Shown here piece by piece: positions 45,333-54,481 of a stretch of 64,000 bases of DNA (within the stretch, counting starts at the first letter, position 1; each line of letters begins with the position of its first letter). The DNA comes from Helicobacter sp. 16-1353 (GTDB taxonomy: Bacteria > Campylobacterota > Campylobacteria > Campylobacterales > Helicobacteraceae): the NCBI RefSeq assembly GCF_003288815.1, contig NZ_NHYM01000007.1, forward strand, positions 1-64,000, in the 5' to 3' direction. A model generated the notes under the pieces. The model saw nothing but the letters and a program-made list of their open reading frames with translations. It was not told where the DNA came from and made no database searches. A program made the position numbers and the translations under genes.

Positions 45333-46082
45333 TTAGACTTGGAAAAAATAATTCATAAGTAGATTATTAAAAAATGATGTGAAAAACAAACAAGGCAAAG
45401 TCCCTAGAAATAAAAATGGAATATATGGAATCTTATAATCTTTTTTAGACAAAATTAAAAGAATAATTAAAGCAAATAACGCAGATAAAAATATAGCAAA
45501 TAACGCTATTTTCCATCCAACTAATGCCCCGATAGTCGCAACTACGATTATATCGCCCTCGCCTAATGCCTCCTTTTTAGCTAGGCTTTGAAATGCAAAT
45601 CTAAGCAAGGTAAAAAATCCAGCCAATGCAAACGCACTACCAACAATATACAAAAAATCACCATAATATAAGATTCCGCCAATTAGCCCAAAGATTAGAG
45701 CGGAGAAGTTAATACTATCGGGCACTTCTTTTGTTTTTAAATCAATCACGCTTAAAGCAAATAAAAGCAAAATGCTAATGCCAATAAATAATGCAGAAAA
45801 ACTAAATCCAAATCTAAGATATATAAAAAATCCAAATAACGCAGAAACAGCCTCTACAATGGGATAAATCATCGAGATTCTAGCTCCACAAAAGCCACAT
45901 TTCCCGCGTAAGAAAATATAAGAAATTAATGGGATATTATGATAGAATCTTAGCTTATTGCCACAGCTCATACAGCTACTTGGTGGGAAAATTACACTTT
46001 TATCCATCGGCGTTCTTATTATCAAAACATTTAAAAAAGAGCCGAAACAAAGTCCCAATAAAATAGCAATAAGAGCTAACAT
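45333..46082 (-). CDS. pilD: Prepilin peptidase (A24 family, PilD/TcpJ type)
   Basis: Cleaves and methylates type IV prepilin-like proteins. The N-terminal methylase domain has the two CxxC pairs (CMSCGN and CGFCGA); the catalytic aspartates lie in VIDLKTKEVPD and GEGDIIV. About seven TM helices, 249 residues. No pilin or secretion gene is in the window; with comEC it may belong to a DNA-uptake apparatus. It shares one base with pcm. Confidence 0.9.
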   Translation of the reverse strand: MLALIAILLGLCFGSFLNVLIIRTPMDKSVIFPPSSCMSCGNKLRFYHNIPLISYIFLRGKCGFCGARISMIYPIVEAVSALFGFFIYLRFGFSFSALFIGISILLLFALSVIDLKTKEVPDSINFSALIFGLIGGILYYGDFLYIVGSAFALAGFFTLLRFAFQSLAKKEALGEGDIIVVATIGALVGWKIALFAIFLSALFALIILLILSKKDYKIPYIPFLFLGTLPCLFFTSFFNNLLMNYFFQV

Positions 46083-46717
46083 TATATATTCTCCACATTA
46101 TTTTTCACAAGCACAAAAGAACAAACACCTTTTGTATCCAAAATCTGCAATCTTGAATTTTTTTTTATAAACCGCTTTATTACTTGATTTCCATTAGATT
46201 CTATTATTGGGGCTACTAAGATTCCGCCATCGCTTAATTGGTCTATTATCTTTTGTGGGATACATTCTACAGCAGCAGAAAATAGGATTCTATCAAATGG
46301 AGCAAACTTCTCCCAGCCCTCTTGTCCGTCACTAAATCTCGTGTGGATATTCATAATTCCTAAAATCCTAAATCGCTCTATTGCTTCTTGCCGAAGTCGC
46401 TCAATCCGCTCGATGCTAAAAACTCGCCGAAAAATCTTACTCAAAACCGCCGCTTGATAGCCACTCCCACAGCCGATTTCAAGCACACTATCACAACCAT
46501 CGCTTTGTAGATACTGCGTCATTTTAGCAACTGTAAAAGGTGAGCTTATAAATTGCTTTGCACCGAGTGGAATGGCATCAAGATTATATGCGATATGGAG
46601 CATTCCAGAGGGTATAAAAATCTCCCTTGGTGTTTTAAGCATTGCGTTTTTAACATTATGGGATAATTTGAATTTGGAATCTATAGAATCCACCATTCTA
46701 ATTAATTGGATATTCAT
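46082..46717 (-). CDS. pcm: Protein-L-isoaspartate O-methyltransferase Pcm
   Basis: Repairs isoaspartyl residues with SAM. SAM motif LEIGCGSGYQAAVLS, SSPFTVAKMTQYLQ and FDRILFSAAVECIP are typical; 211 residues is normal. Near the C terminus the coding strand has an A9 run (46158-46166). It overlaps the nitrilase gene by 20 bases and pilD by one. Confidence 0.95.
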   Translation of the reverse strand: MNIQLIRMVDSIDSKFKLSHNVKNAMLKTPREIFIPSGMLHIAYNLDAIPLGAKQFISSPFTVAKMTQYLQSDGCDSVLEIGCGSGYQAAVLSKIFRRVFSIERIERLRQEAIERFRILGIMNIHTRFSDGQEGWEKFAPFDRILFSAAVECIPQKIIDQLSDGGILVAPIIESNGNQVIKRFIKKNSRLQILDTKGVCSFVLVKNNVENI

Positions 46718-47450
46718 ATAAATCTATCAAACCTACATTTACATATTTACGCATTTTCTTAACTTCGTTTAAATCCACTTCCGCAGAGATAACCTCTCTT
46801 TTATCATCTTTTATCACCACGCCAAATGGGGAGATTATCGCACTTCCCTTTGCCATCGCATCATTCGCGGAATCCGCACACACCACGAACGCCTGATTTG
46901 CAATCGCTAGGGCGCGTGTCAAAGTCTCCCAATGCTCCTTTCGCTCTCGCCCCCACTGCCCGGGGACAAAGATTATATCCGCTCCACGCACAAGCTCCCA
47001 AAGCTTAGGAAATCGCAATTCAAAGCAGTTTAACGCGGCACATTTAATGCTATCAATATCAAATATGCAAATCTCGCTTTCCTTGCCACTGCTAAAGTGA
47101 TTATGCTCGTCGCCTAGCGGGAAAAGCTTACATTTCGTCTGCTTATGCACCATAACGCCACGCGAAAAAACCTTAAGATTATTCAAAAATTTCCCATTAT
47201 ATTTTTCAATCATCGTGGTAATAATGGTCTTATCGTGGCTTAGCTCCAAAAGCCGCTCGGTGGCGACTTTGGCGAACTCACTTGCGTCATTCATACGCTG
47301 ATAGCAGAATCCGCTAAGTGCCACCTCCGGCGTTAGGATAATCGCCCCCTCACCGCAATTCTCCGCCATGCTCTCAACATTTTTAAGATTGTATTCGAAG
47401 TTAAATTTCGTCTTAATTTGAAGTGCATAAAGCCTTTTCTTAAAAGTCAT
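46698..47450 (-). CDS. Carbon-nitrogen hydrolase (nitrilase superfamily)
   Basis: A 250-residue hydrolase of C-N bonds. The Glu-Lys-Cys triad is Glu42 ([11 protein letters not shown]), Lys106 ([13 protein letters not shown]) and Cys142 ([11 protein letters not shown]). Substrate unknown; family includes omega-amidase and beta-ureidopropionase-like enzymes. Overlaps nrdB by 11 bases and pcm by 20. The local base composition is much higher in G+C than flanking genes (33 of 60 bases at 46921-46980). Confidence 0.82.
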   Translation of the reverse strand: MTFKKRLYALQIKTKFNFEYNLKNVESMAENCGEGAIILTPEVALSGFCYQRMNDASEFAKVATERLLELSHDKTIITTMIEKYNGKFLNNLKVFSRGVMVHKQTKCKLFPLGDEHNHFSSGKESEICIFDIDSIKCAALNCFELRFPKLWELVRGADIIFVPGQWGRERKEHWETLTRALAIANQAFVVCADSANDAMAKGSAIISPFGVVIKDDKREVISAEVDLNEVKKMRKYVNVGLIDLYEYPIN

Positions 47451-48477
47451 CGAATGTTATGCTCCCTTTTGAGTAGTTTGTAACCTTAGATTCAAAGAAA
47501 TTCGTCTTTTGGTCGTTAAAGCTGGAAAATTGGTCGACCCATTTTATCGGGTGCTTGGAGTTATAAATCTTTTTCATGCCAACTCGCTCAAGCCGTTCAT
47601 CTGCCAAATACTCGATATATTGGCGGATAATCTCGCTTGTAAGCCCTAGAATCTGCCCCTGTGTGATGTAATCTCCCCAGCTAGATTCTAAATCGACTGC
47701 TTTTCTAAACATTTCAACGACCTCTTCCTCAAGCGATTTTGTGAATAAATCTGGTCGCTCTTTTTTAACAGAATTTATCATCGATGAAAAAAGTATCAAA
47801 TGCGTAACTTCATCTCGCTGGATAAATCGTATCATATTCGCACTAGCAAGCATTTTACCGCTTTTTGCAAGTGTGTAGAAAAATGAAAATCCGGAATAAA
47901 AATAGATTCCCTCTAAAATTTGATTTGCAAAAAATGCTTTAAGCAGATTCTGCTCGGTTGGATTCTTTGCCAGTTCCATATAAACATCGGCGATATGGTC
48001 GTTTTTATTGCGAAGTTCTACATCTCGTCGCCACATCTCATAAATCTCATCGCTATTATCGCTAATCGCTTGCACCATCACATCGTAGCTTTGGGAATGC
48101 AACGCCTCCTCGTAGGCTTGGCGAACGAGAATTAGATTTAACTCCGGGCTTGTGATATAAGGATTCACATTATCAATCAAGTTATTTGTCTGCAAGGAAT
48201 CCATAAAAATAAGTTGCGCCAAAGCCCTATCATAGCCAAGTTTCTCTTGCTCGGTTAGTCCGCCTACATAGTCCCTTTTGTCCTGAGCCATTCCCACTTC
48301 TTCGGGGAACCAAGTGTTTGCCAACATAACTTTCCAAAGATTATACGCCCATTGATATTTGATTTTATTAAGGTCGAACATACTGGTTGGATTCCCATTG
48401 AAAATCCGCCTATCATTCACGCTTTCAGTAGATTCTGGATTATAAATCTTTTTTCGTTTTGCCACATTGTCGTTCAT
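47440..48477 (-). CDS. nrdB: Ribonucleotide reductase class Ia beta subunit NrdB
   Basis: Holds the diiron-tyrosyl radical. Metal ligands are visible in [11 protein letters not shown] (Asp), [16 protein letters not shown] (Glu, His and the radical Tyr), [11 protein letters not shown] (Glu) and [10 protein letters not shown] (Glu, His). The C-terminal peptide (starting KGSITFDDF) should bind NrdA. Length 345. Part of the higher-G+C patch with the nitrilase gene. Divergent from nosL. Confidence 0.95.
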   Translation of the reverse strand: MNDNVAKRKKIYNPESTESVNDRRIFNGNPTSMFDLNKIKYQWAYNLWKVMLANTWFPEEVGMAQDKRDYVGGLTEQEKLGYDRALAQLIFMDSLQTNNLIDNVNPYITSPELNLILVRQAYEEALHSQSYDVMVQAISDNSDEIYEMWRRDVELRNKNDHIADVYMELAKNPTEQNLLKAFFANQILEGIYFYSGFSFFYTLAKSGKMLASANMIRFIQRDEVTHLILFSSMINSVKKERPDLFTKSLEEEVVEMFRKAVDLESSWGDYITQGQILGLTSEIIRQYIEYLADERLERVGMKKIYNSKHPIKWVDQFSSFNDQKTNFFESKVTNYSKGSITFDDF

Positions 48478-48588
48478 AATATTTTCCTTTGTTTATATAG
48501 TTATAAGATTATTTATATTTAGAAATTAATATTTTTGAATCAATCATTATACAAAACTAGATATAAGAAATATATAAAAAATTCTAAG

Positions 48589-48594
48589 TATAAT
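48589..48594 (+). promoter_or_regulatory. -10 box candidate for nosL
   Basis: TATAAT about 60 bases before ATG 48655, in the spacer divergent from nrdB. AGGGTAATG near 48646 gives a ribosome site. Confidence 0.4.
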
Positions 48595-48654
48595 GCCAAA
48601 ACTTTTAGCGTAAGTAGATTGATAATCAATTTTAAATATTCTTAGGGTAATGTT

Positions 48655-49266
48655 ATGAAATTTATACTTATTTTTGTATTAGCTATTTTTGCATTTGCAG
48701 AAGAATACTGCGAGATATGCGGAATGAATCTAAATCATCACAAGCATACTAATCATAGACTAATAAATAAAAACAAAGTAGTTGAAACTTGCTCACTTCA
48801 TTGCATATATGATATTATCATTAGAGATTCTGCTAATAAATACACCATACAAGGTTTTGATAATACAAATGGTGAGTTTAAAAATCTAAAAGATTTATTA
48901 TATGTAGTAGGAAGCGATAAAAAGGGAACAATGACAAGTGAGAGTGAATTTGCATTTAGCTCTAAAGAAAAAGCGAATAATTTTATAAAAGATAATGGCG
49001 GGAGAATTATCCAAGGTAAAGATATATTGGAATATACAAAGAATAAATTTGATAAAGATAAACAAATACTAGAAAGCAATCAAGCCAAAATAGCTGCATT
49101 AGGAGAAAAAATCGCACAAAAATATTGCAATATCAAAGAATTGGAAAAAATAAGAATTGAAGCAAAAAATATAGCTGAATTCAAAACGAAAGCAAAGGGT
49201 AGTTGTAATAATATCGATGGCAAAGGATTACAAGCAGTAAGCCTTTATTTCTGGAAAAAGCAATAG
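48655..49266 (+). CDS. NosL family copper-binding-like protein
   Basis: A 203-residue exported protein with signal peptide (about 1-15) and the NosL motif YCEICGMNLNHHKHT (Cys19, Cys22, Met24). NosL delivers copper to nitrous oxide reductase, but homologues occur without nos genes and none are seen here. The C-terminal 90 residues are Lys/Glu-rich and helical with two further Cys. The next gene starts 14 bases later, so the dynamin-like genes may be on its transcript. Confidence 0.75.
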   Translation: MKFILIFVLAIFAFAEEYCEICGMNLNHHKHTNHRLINKNKVVETCSLHCIYDIIIRDSANKYTIQGFDNTNGEFKNLKDLLYVVGSDKKGTMTSESEFAFSSKEKANNFIKDNGGRIIQGKDILEYTKNKFDKDKQILESNQAKIAALGEKIAQKYCNIKELEKIRIEAKNIAEFKTKAKGSCNNIDGKGLQAVSLYFWKKQ

Positions 49267-49280
49267 CTATTAAAATATCA

Positions 49281-51197
49281 ATGAACCAAATCAATAGATA
49301 TTTTTTCTTAAATACATATCATACGAATCCGCCTAAAGAGCGATTGGATTTTGAAAAATTATTGAATGATAAAAATAGCGAAGATGAGATTCTAACCATA
49401 CTTATTGCTTGTAATCAAAGAAATATACAAAATTATTTAAAGCATAGTATGATAAAAAAATTTTGCAATAATCTAGCTATAGAAATAGATGAGGATTCTA
49501 TTAAGAAATTGCAAAATGAGGCTATCTTGCGATTTTTACAATCCAATAATAAAAGTAGAATCCTAAATCTAATATCAAAGCTAAAAAATAATAATATAAT
49601 TTTTTATGAAGAAGAGCAGAATATTAGAATCTCACTTGGGGGCGATAAAAATATATCCTTTAGCAAATCCCAGCCAACACCAAATAAAATTGATTTTAGT
49701 AGCGATAATGTATATCTTAATTTTACAAACAATATTAGAAATAAAATAGAAGATTCTAAGAATATCTATCTAAAAAATAAAACCTTAGAGATTTTAGACA
49801 ATTTTATAAAAGAGAAAATATTTAGCATTGCTGTTTTGGGTTTGGAGGATTCTGGAAAGCAAACACTAATCAAAGCCTTAAATGAAACAAATAATATAGA
49901 TAAAACAAATGCTATTTTACATATATCAAATACAGAATCTAAGCCAAAAGCACCATCGAAAAATATCCTAGAAATCTTGGCATTTTATGATAAAAATAAT
50001 ATGGAAATAGAGCGTCATATAAAGCTAGAAAGCTATATTACAAAACAAAATATTGATATGTTTAGCATTCCGGCAATTTGTAATCCATACACAAAAATAT
50101 ATGCTCAAAATATCATAAATAACGCCTCATTGATACTTTATTTAATCGATGTAAATAAAAAAATAAATAATAAAGACATAGAGATAATCGCTGGAATCTT
50201 TAAAGAAAATAAATCTTTAGCTATTGTTTGGACGCATTTTGATTTAATCAATCCCAATACATTAAAAACAATCAAAAAAAGCGTAGTAAAAAAACTATAT
50301 GAATATCTAAAGCGATACAACATTAGCGAAATAGAAATACAAACTAAGATAGATTTTATCTGCACTGCATCTAATATATCATTAATGTATTTGCAAAATA
50401 GGGAGGATTTAGCCCTTAGTAAGGGATTTAGAGTGCAAGACAGCGGAATCTACGAGCTACAAAAATATATAAAATCAACATTATTTAGCGAAAAAAATAC
50501 TAAATCAATATCTAAAGAAATACTCTTTAGACTAAATTCAGCGATAAAAATATATATCCAAAATCTACAAAAAGAGCCGATAGATTTTCATATAGATGAT
50601 GATTTAATACAAAGCTATAAAAACAATTTGGAGATAATAAAAAATAATATAAATCATAATATTTTAGTAAGTTTAAATATCATATTTGAATCCATTAGCC
50701 AAGATAATAGCAAAGCAAATAAAAAGATTCTGCTAAAAATCAAAATAACGGATTTATTGAATAATATTTTTAAAATGGGGGAAAAAGATTTTGAGAAAAT
50801 AAATCTACAATTTTTACATAAAATAAAGCATTCAAATGAGCTTAATAAAAAACAATTAGAAGTAGTGATTTTAAAGCTTAATATACTAAAATCACATCTC
50901 AAAAAAATCTTTGTATTGGATAATAAATTTTTAATCTCCCAAATCATAGAAACATTAAATGAAAATGAGAATCTCAATAGCAAGGATATTTTAATCACAA
51001 AAAAAGTGATTATGGAAAACTTATGTTTAGAATCAAAAATAGATTCTGCATTGAAAAATGCAAAAAATGCGATAGATAGTATAACAAATATACTTGAGAT
51101 GAGATTCCAATATAGTCCAAATGAGATAAAAGATAGAATCTCTCAAGCAAGACAATTGTTAAATTCCCTTATTGTGATAAATAATGAATATAATTGA
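49281..51197 (+). CDS. Dynamin-like GTPase, first of a pair
   Basis: A 638-residue predicted GTPase. P-loop GLEDSGKQT at 187-195, G4-like WTHFD at 317-321, G3 degenerate (MFSIPAI). N-terminal 160 residues and the last 230 are strongly helical. The long helical tail and the overlapping second GTPase gene fit the heterodimeric dynamin-like proteins DLP1/DLP2 of Campylobacter jejuni, which tether membranes. ATG 49281 follows nosL by 14 bases. Low sequence identity is expected in this family, so the assignment rests on architecture and pairing. Confidence 0.6.
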   Translation: MNQINRYFFLNTYHTNPPKERLDFEKLLNDKNSEDEILTILIACNQRNIQNYLKHSMIKKFCNNLAIEIDEDSIKKLQNEAILRFLQSNNKSRILNLISKLKNNNIIFYEEEQNIRISLGGDKNISFSKSQPTPNKIDFSSDNVYLNFTNNIRNKIEDSKNIYLKNKTLEILDNFIKEKIFSIAVLGLEDSGKQTLIKALNETNNIDKTNAILHISNTESKPKAPSKNILEILAFYDKNNMEIERHIKLESYITKQNIDMFSIPAICNPYTKIYAQNIINNASLILYLIDVNKKINNKDIEIIAGIFKENKSLAIVWTHFDLINPNTLKTIKKSVVKKLYEYLKRYNISEIEIQTKIDFICTASNISLMYLQNREDLALSKGFRVQDSGIYELQKYIKSTLFSEKNTKSISKEILFRLNSAIKIYIQNLQKEPIDFHIDDDLIQSYKNNLEIIKNNINHNILVSLNIIFESISQDNSKANKKILLKIKITDLLNNIFKMGEKDFEKINLQFLHKIKHSNELNKKQLEVVILKLNILKSHLKKIFVLDNKFLISQIIETLNENENLNSKDILITKKVIMENLCLESKIDSALKNAKNAIDSITNILEMRFQYSPNEIKDRISQARQLLNSLIVINNEYN

Positions 51198-52866
51198 TGA
51201 TTTTATAAACGAATATCTGCAGATTTCAAAGATTACAGAAACAAACGAACAAAGTAGCATTCTAAATAAACTATCTGCATTTTTAGAATACACAAGGATA
51301 AAAGATAGAAAAAAAGCATTAGAATTTAAAACAAATATAGAAAAAATGATTAATGCAAATTTGAGAATCTGCATAAAAGGACAAAAGCTATCTGGGAAAT
51401 CAAGCCTTATTAACGCATTTCTAGAATCCAATATAATACCGAAAAATAAATCCCTAAATTTTATAATAAAATATTCGCATATACCATATTTGAGAATCCA
51501 CAAAGATAATATAATCACAACTCATAGCTTAGAAATGCTAGAAATAATCAAAGAATGCGATTTTGCGGAGATATTCTTAGATAATGAAATCCTAAAAAAA
51601 GTAACATTAATAGAATCTAATAATGATTTTTATAGTATGGAAAAATGTGATTTTTGTATTTCTGTAAATAATCATTTAGATGAAAGTAAAAATTGTAATT
51701 TTGTGGTGTTAAATAAGATAGATTTACTCACAGAAGGGGAGCTACAAGAAATAAATAAAATTATAAAAGAAAAATATTTATTATTAGATTCTAGCAACTC
51801 TATAGATTCCGCAATAAAGCAAAATATCACTCCCATTGTGGCAACTTCTATTATAAATAACGAAGATTCTAAAAATCTACTTAAGATATTTAAAGAGCAG
51901 ATTCTCCCACAAGCAAAGATATTAAAAGACAAAAAAATAAAAAATAGCATTATAAATCTTATGGAATCCACTATAAAATCTTATAATGAATTAATACAAT
52001 CTTATGAAAATTTAAGCTTAATTATAAAAAAGCAGAATTTCATCGAATACGCCCAAGATTTACACCTAAGAATACAAAATAATCTAGATAGTATTTTAAA
52101 AACATTTAGTGAAGATTTTAAGGATATAGGCGATGTTTTTTGGGAAAATATGCAAGGTGAGAAAATAGATTTTATAAATAAAACCAATATTTTAAAAGTA
52201 AAAAAAATAAATAAAAAAATGCTATATAGCTTAGATATAGATTCCATTAAGGAAATATTATTTAATGATAATAGTATTTATGCAAGAAAATATAGGGCTA
52301 ATATTTATAATTTATCAAAGCTTAGAGATTCCGCCATAGAAGAGATAACATCAAGGAGAGAATATTTTATTAGTGATGTTAAAATCTGGCAAGCAAAAGT
52401 CCAAAATCAAGACAATACCATAACTTTTATAACAGAAATACATAATGATAATCTGCTATATTTCGCATTAAAAATATACGATAATATAATAAATATCTTT
52501 ATTCTACTTACTTCGCAAATAATAATGGATTTATATGCTCAAATATCAAAAATAGAATTTTTAATTAAGAATGAAAAAGCATTATTGATAGAATTTATTG
52601 TTTTAAAAGTAAATCAACAATTAGCGATGATGAGCGACAAACCCAATAAAGATAATCTACAAAACATAGTAAATAAAATCATTGATGATTATTTATTTAA
52701 AGATATAAATACATTCAACGCAAGTATTTTAGATAATACAGCACAGGAAATAGAATCTACAAAATCCCTAAAATGCGAGCAAATCAACAAAATCATCGAT
52801 GATATAAAGAATCTTAAGATAGATATAAATCATCTTTTTAACAATATTAAAGATGAAAAATTATAA
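51184..52866 (+). CDS. Dynamin-like GTPase, second of a pair
   Basis: A 560-residue GTPase. P-loop GQKLSGKSSL (66-75), G4 NKID at 177-180 in FVVLNKIDLLTEG, G3 degenerate. A hydrophobic segment near 432-455 (NIINIFILLTSQIIMDLY) could be a membrane-binding paddle. It overlaps the first GTPase gene by 14 bases and the EamA gene by 14, so the three are tightly coupled. Expected to work as a heteromer with the first protein in membrane tethering or fusion; that is inference from the C. jejuni pair. Confidence 0.62.
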   Translation: MNIIDDFINEYLQISKITETNEQSSILNKLSAFLEYTRIKDRKKALEFKTNIEKMINANLRICIKGQKLSGKSSLINAFLESNIIPKNKSLNFIIKYSHIPYLRIHKDNIITTHSLEMLEIIKECDFAEIFLDNEILKKVTLIESNNDFYSMEKCDFCISVNNHLDESKNCNFVVLNKIDLLTEGELQEINKIIKEKYLLLDSSNSIDSAIKQNITPIVATSIINNEDSKNLLKIFKEQILPQAKILKDKKIKNSIINLMESTIKSYNELIQSYENLSLIIKKQNFIEYAQDLHLRIQNNLDSILKTFSEDFKDIGDVFWENMQGEKIDFINKTNILKVKKINKKMLYSLDIDSIKEILFNDNSIYARKYRANIYNLSKLRDSAIEEITSRREYFISDVKIWQAKVQNQDNTITFITEIHNDNLLYFALKIYDNIINIFILLTSQIIMDLYAQISKIEFLIKNEKALLIEFIVLKVNQQLAMMSDKPNKDNLQNIVNKIIDDYLFKDINTFNASILDNTAQEIESTKSLKCEQINKIIDDIKNLKIDINHLFNNIKDEKL

Positions 52867-53764
52867 TAAACAAATATTATTTACCTATCTTTTATTTATA
52901 GCGATGGCATCTTGGGGATTATCGTGGCCCCTTTCAAAAATACTATCAAGCAATCATTCTATATTTATTGTTGCATTTGGGCGATTTTTTCTAGTGGCAT
53001 TAAGCCTAATCCCCATATTATTTTATTTCAAACTTAGCTTAAAAATACCAAGGGAGAATCTACTCGCATTAATCTTAAATACTATATTCAACGCTTCATA
53101 CGCACTCATATTTTTCTATGCATTGCGTTTAGGAAGTGCTGGAAGTGCAGGTGTTATAACAACCACATTATCGCCCATAATTGCGACATTGCTATCTATC
53201 ATTATTTTTAACAACAAACTAAATAGAAGAGAAATAATAGGGCTAATACTAGGTCTAATATCTGGAATCTTCTTGCTAAATCTAATCCATCTAGAATCCA
53301 TAATAAACCCATTTAATCTATTTTTTATTTTATGTGCATTTTTATGGGCTTGTGTAACACTTAGTGCAAGAAAATTATCCAATAATATCAATCCTTTAGT
53401 TATAAATTTCTATAGTTCATTTATAAGCTCGATATTATTTATTCCATTTTTAAAATGGGGCGATTTTGGCATTTTGAGAGAATGGGATTCTATGGCTATG
53501 CTAATAACTATAGCTTTATTTTCCACAGTATTTGGCACAACTATATATTATAAAGGCATAGGAGTATTAGGAATCACAAAATCCGCTTCTTACACGCTTC
53601 TCGTGCCATTTTTTGCATTAATACTATCTTGGATTATACTAGGTGAAGTTCCTAGTATTCATACGATTATAGGAGGCTCTTTAGCAGTTTGTGCAATATA
53701 TCTAATAAGTATTTATAATAAAAAACATCTTAGAATCTTTAAGAAATCATATATAAAAAGCTAA
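52853..53764 (+). CDS. EamA/DMT family transporter
   Basis: A 303-residue membrane protein with ten hydrophobic helices in two EamA repeats: MASWGLSWPLSKILSS and GRFFLVALSLIP in the first, LFFILCAFLWACVTLSARKL and YTLLVPFFALILSWIILGE in the second. The family exports metabolites such as amino acids or drugs. The overlap with the GTPase gene suggests it is the last gene of that operon. Confidence 0.85.
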   Translation: MKNYNKQILFTYLLFIAMASWGLSWPLSKILSSNHSIFIVAFGRFFLVALSLIPILFYFKLSLKIPRENLLALILNTIFNASYALIFFYALRLGSAGSAGVITTTLSPIIATLLSIIIFNNKLNRREIIGLILGLISGIFLLNLIHLESIINPFNLFFILCAFLWACVTLSARKLSNNINPLVINFYSSFISSILFIPFLKWGDFGILREWDSMAMLITIALFSTVFGTTIYYKGIGVLGITKSASYTLLVPFFALILSWIILGEVPSIHTIIGGSLAVCAIYLISIYNKKHLRIFKKSYIKS

Positions 53765-53799
53765 TATCCACATTAATTTATCACCTTAAAATAAAATTA

Positions 53800-53852
53800 A
53801 ATATCTTAAATCATAGTAAATAATGACATTTATTAATATCTTAAAATATTAA
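53800..53852. repeat. Direct and inverted repeats upstream of glnK
   Basis: AATATCTTAAA occurs at 53800-53810 and again at 53835-53845. The second copy overlaps the inverted repeat TTAATAT-N6-ATATTAA (53833-53852). Lies about 100 bases above the glnK -10 box. Candidate regulator site, but in very AT-rich DNA. Confidence 0.35.
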
Positions 53853-53947
53853 AAATAACTTAAGAAGTATATATTATATTTAAGCACACTTTTTTACCGC
53901 AACTAAAATATGATTTAATACTAATTGTATTTAAAGATTCTAGTATT

Positions 53948-53953
53948 TATAAT
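53948..53953 (+). promoter_or_regulatory. -10 box of glnK
   Basis: TATAAT 35 bases before ATG 53988. A strong ribosome site AAAGGAGG precedes the start. No sigma54-type GG/GC element was found in the spacer. Confidence 0.5.
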
Positions 53954-53987
53954 TCGCCTGTGTTTAGAATCTTAAAAGGAGGAACAT

Positions 53988-54332
53988 ATGGGAATAGTAA
54001 AAGTAGAAATTATAACTAGAGTAGAAAAAGCTACGGAACTAAGACAAGCATTAAATGATATTAATGTATGCGGTATGACTATAACAAATGTTATGGGACA
54101 AGGCAAACAAAAAGGGAAAACGGAAATTTATCGTGGCAATGAGATTGCATTTGATATGTTGCCTAAAATAAAAGTCGAGCTATTAATTGATGAAAATATA
54201 TTAGATGGGGTTTTAAAAGTAGCAAAATCTACATTAAATACAAATAATGTAGGCGATGGCAAAATCGCAATCTATCATATAGATAATGTTATTCGCATTA
54301 GAACAGGCGAAGAGGGCGTAAAAGCACTATAA
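53988..54332 (+). CDS. glnK: Nitrogen regulatory protein PII (GlnK)
   Basis: Trimeric signal protein reporting ATP/ADP, 2-oxoglutarate and nitrogen status. The T-loop GKTEIYRGNEI has the usual Tyr that can be uridylylated; the B-loop region is NVGDGKIAIYHIDNVIRIRTGEEG. Length 114. It lies upstream of an ammonium transporter, as in most bacteria, which it is expected to block when nitrogen is sufficient. No glnD or ntr genes are in the window. Confidence 0.95.
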   Translation: MGIVKVEIITRVEKATELRQALNDINVCGMTITNVMGQGKQKGKTEIYRGNEIAFDMLPKIKVELLIDENILDGVLKVAKSTLNTNNVGDGKIAIYHIDNVIRIRTGEEGVKAL

Positions 54333-54351
54333 TTAAAAGTAAAATCTAACA

Positions 54352-54389
54352 ACAAAGAGTGAAGATTTGGTAGGTTATTCACTCTTTGT
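54352..54389 (+). terminator. Stem-loop downstream of glnK
   Basis: Perfect 12-base stem: ACAAAGAGTGAA at 54352-54363 pairs with TTCACTCTTTGT at 54378-54389, loop of 14 bases. No clean U-tract follows, so it may be an attenuator or processing site rather than a simple terminator. The loop bases ATTTGGTAG (54365-54373) are complementary to CTACCAAAT (54448-54456). Confidence 0.55.
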
Positions 54390-54395
54390 ATGTAT

Positions 54396-54439
54396 TCTAT
54401 ATGACTTAAATTTCTATGTAGTTTTAAAAATCATATAGA
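54396..54439 (+). promoter_or_regulatory. Second stem-loop and downstream pairing in the amtB leader
   Basis: TCTATATGA (54396-54404) pairs with TCATATAGA (54431-54439). Immediately after, CTACCAAAT (54448-54456) can pair with the loop of the previous stem-loop. Together the 150-base glnK-amtB spacer can form two hairpins plus a loop-to-leader pairing just upstream of the amtB ribosome site (AAGGAT near 54471). Confidence 0.45.
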
Positions 54440-54481
54440 CGAAGATTCTACCAAATATTTTATTTGCATAAGGATAATTAA

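Noticed and set aside
53765-53987. Sigma54 promoter for glnK
   Set aside because: No GG/GC spaced elements found; a TATAAT box at 53948 explains the start better.
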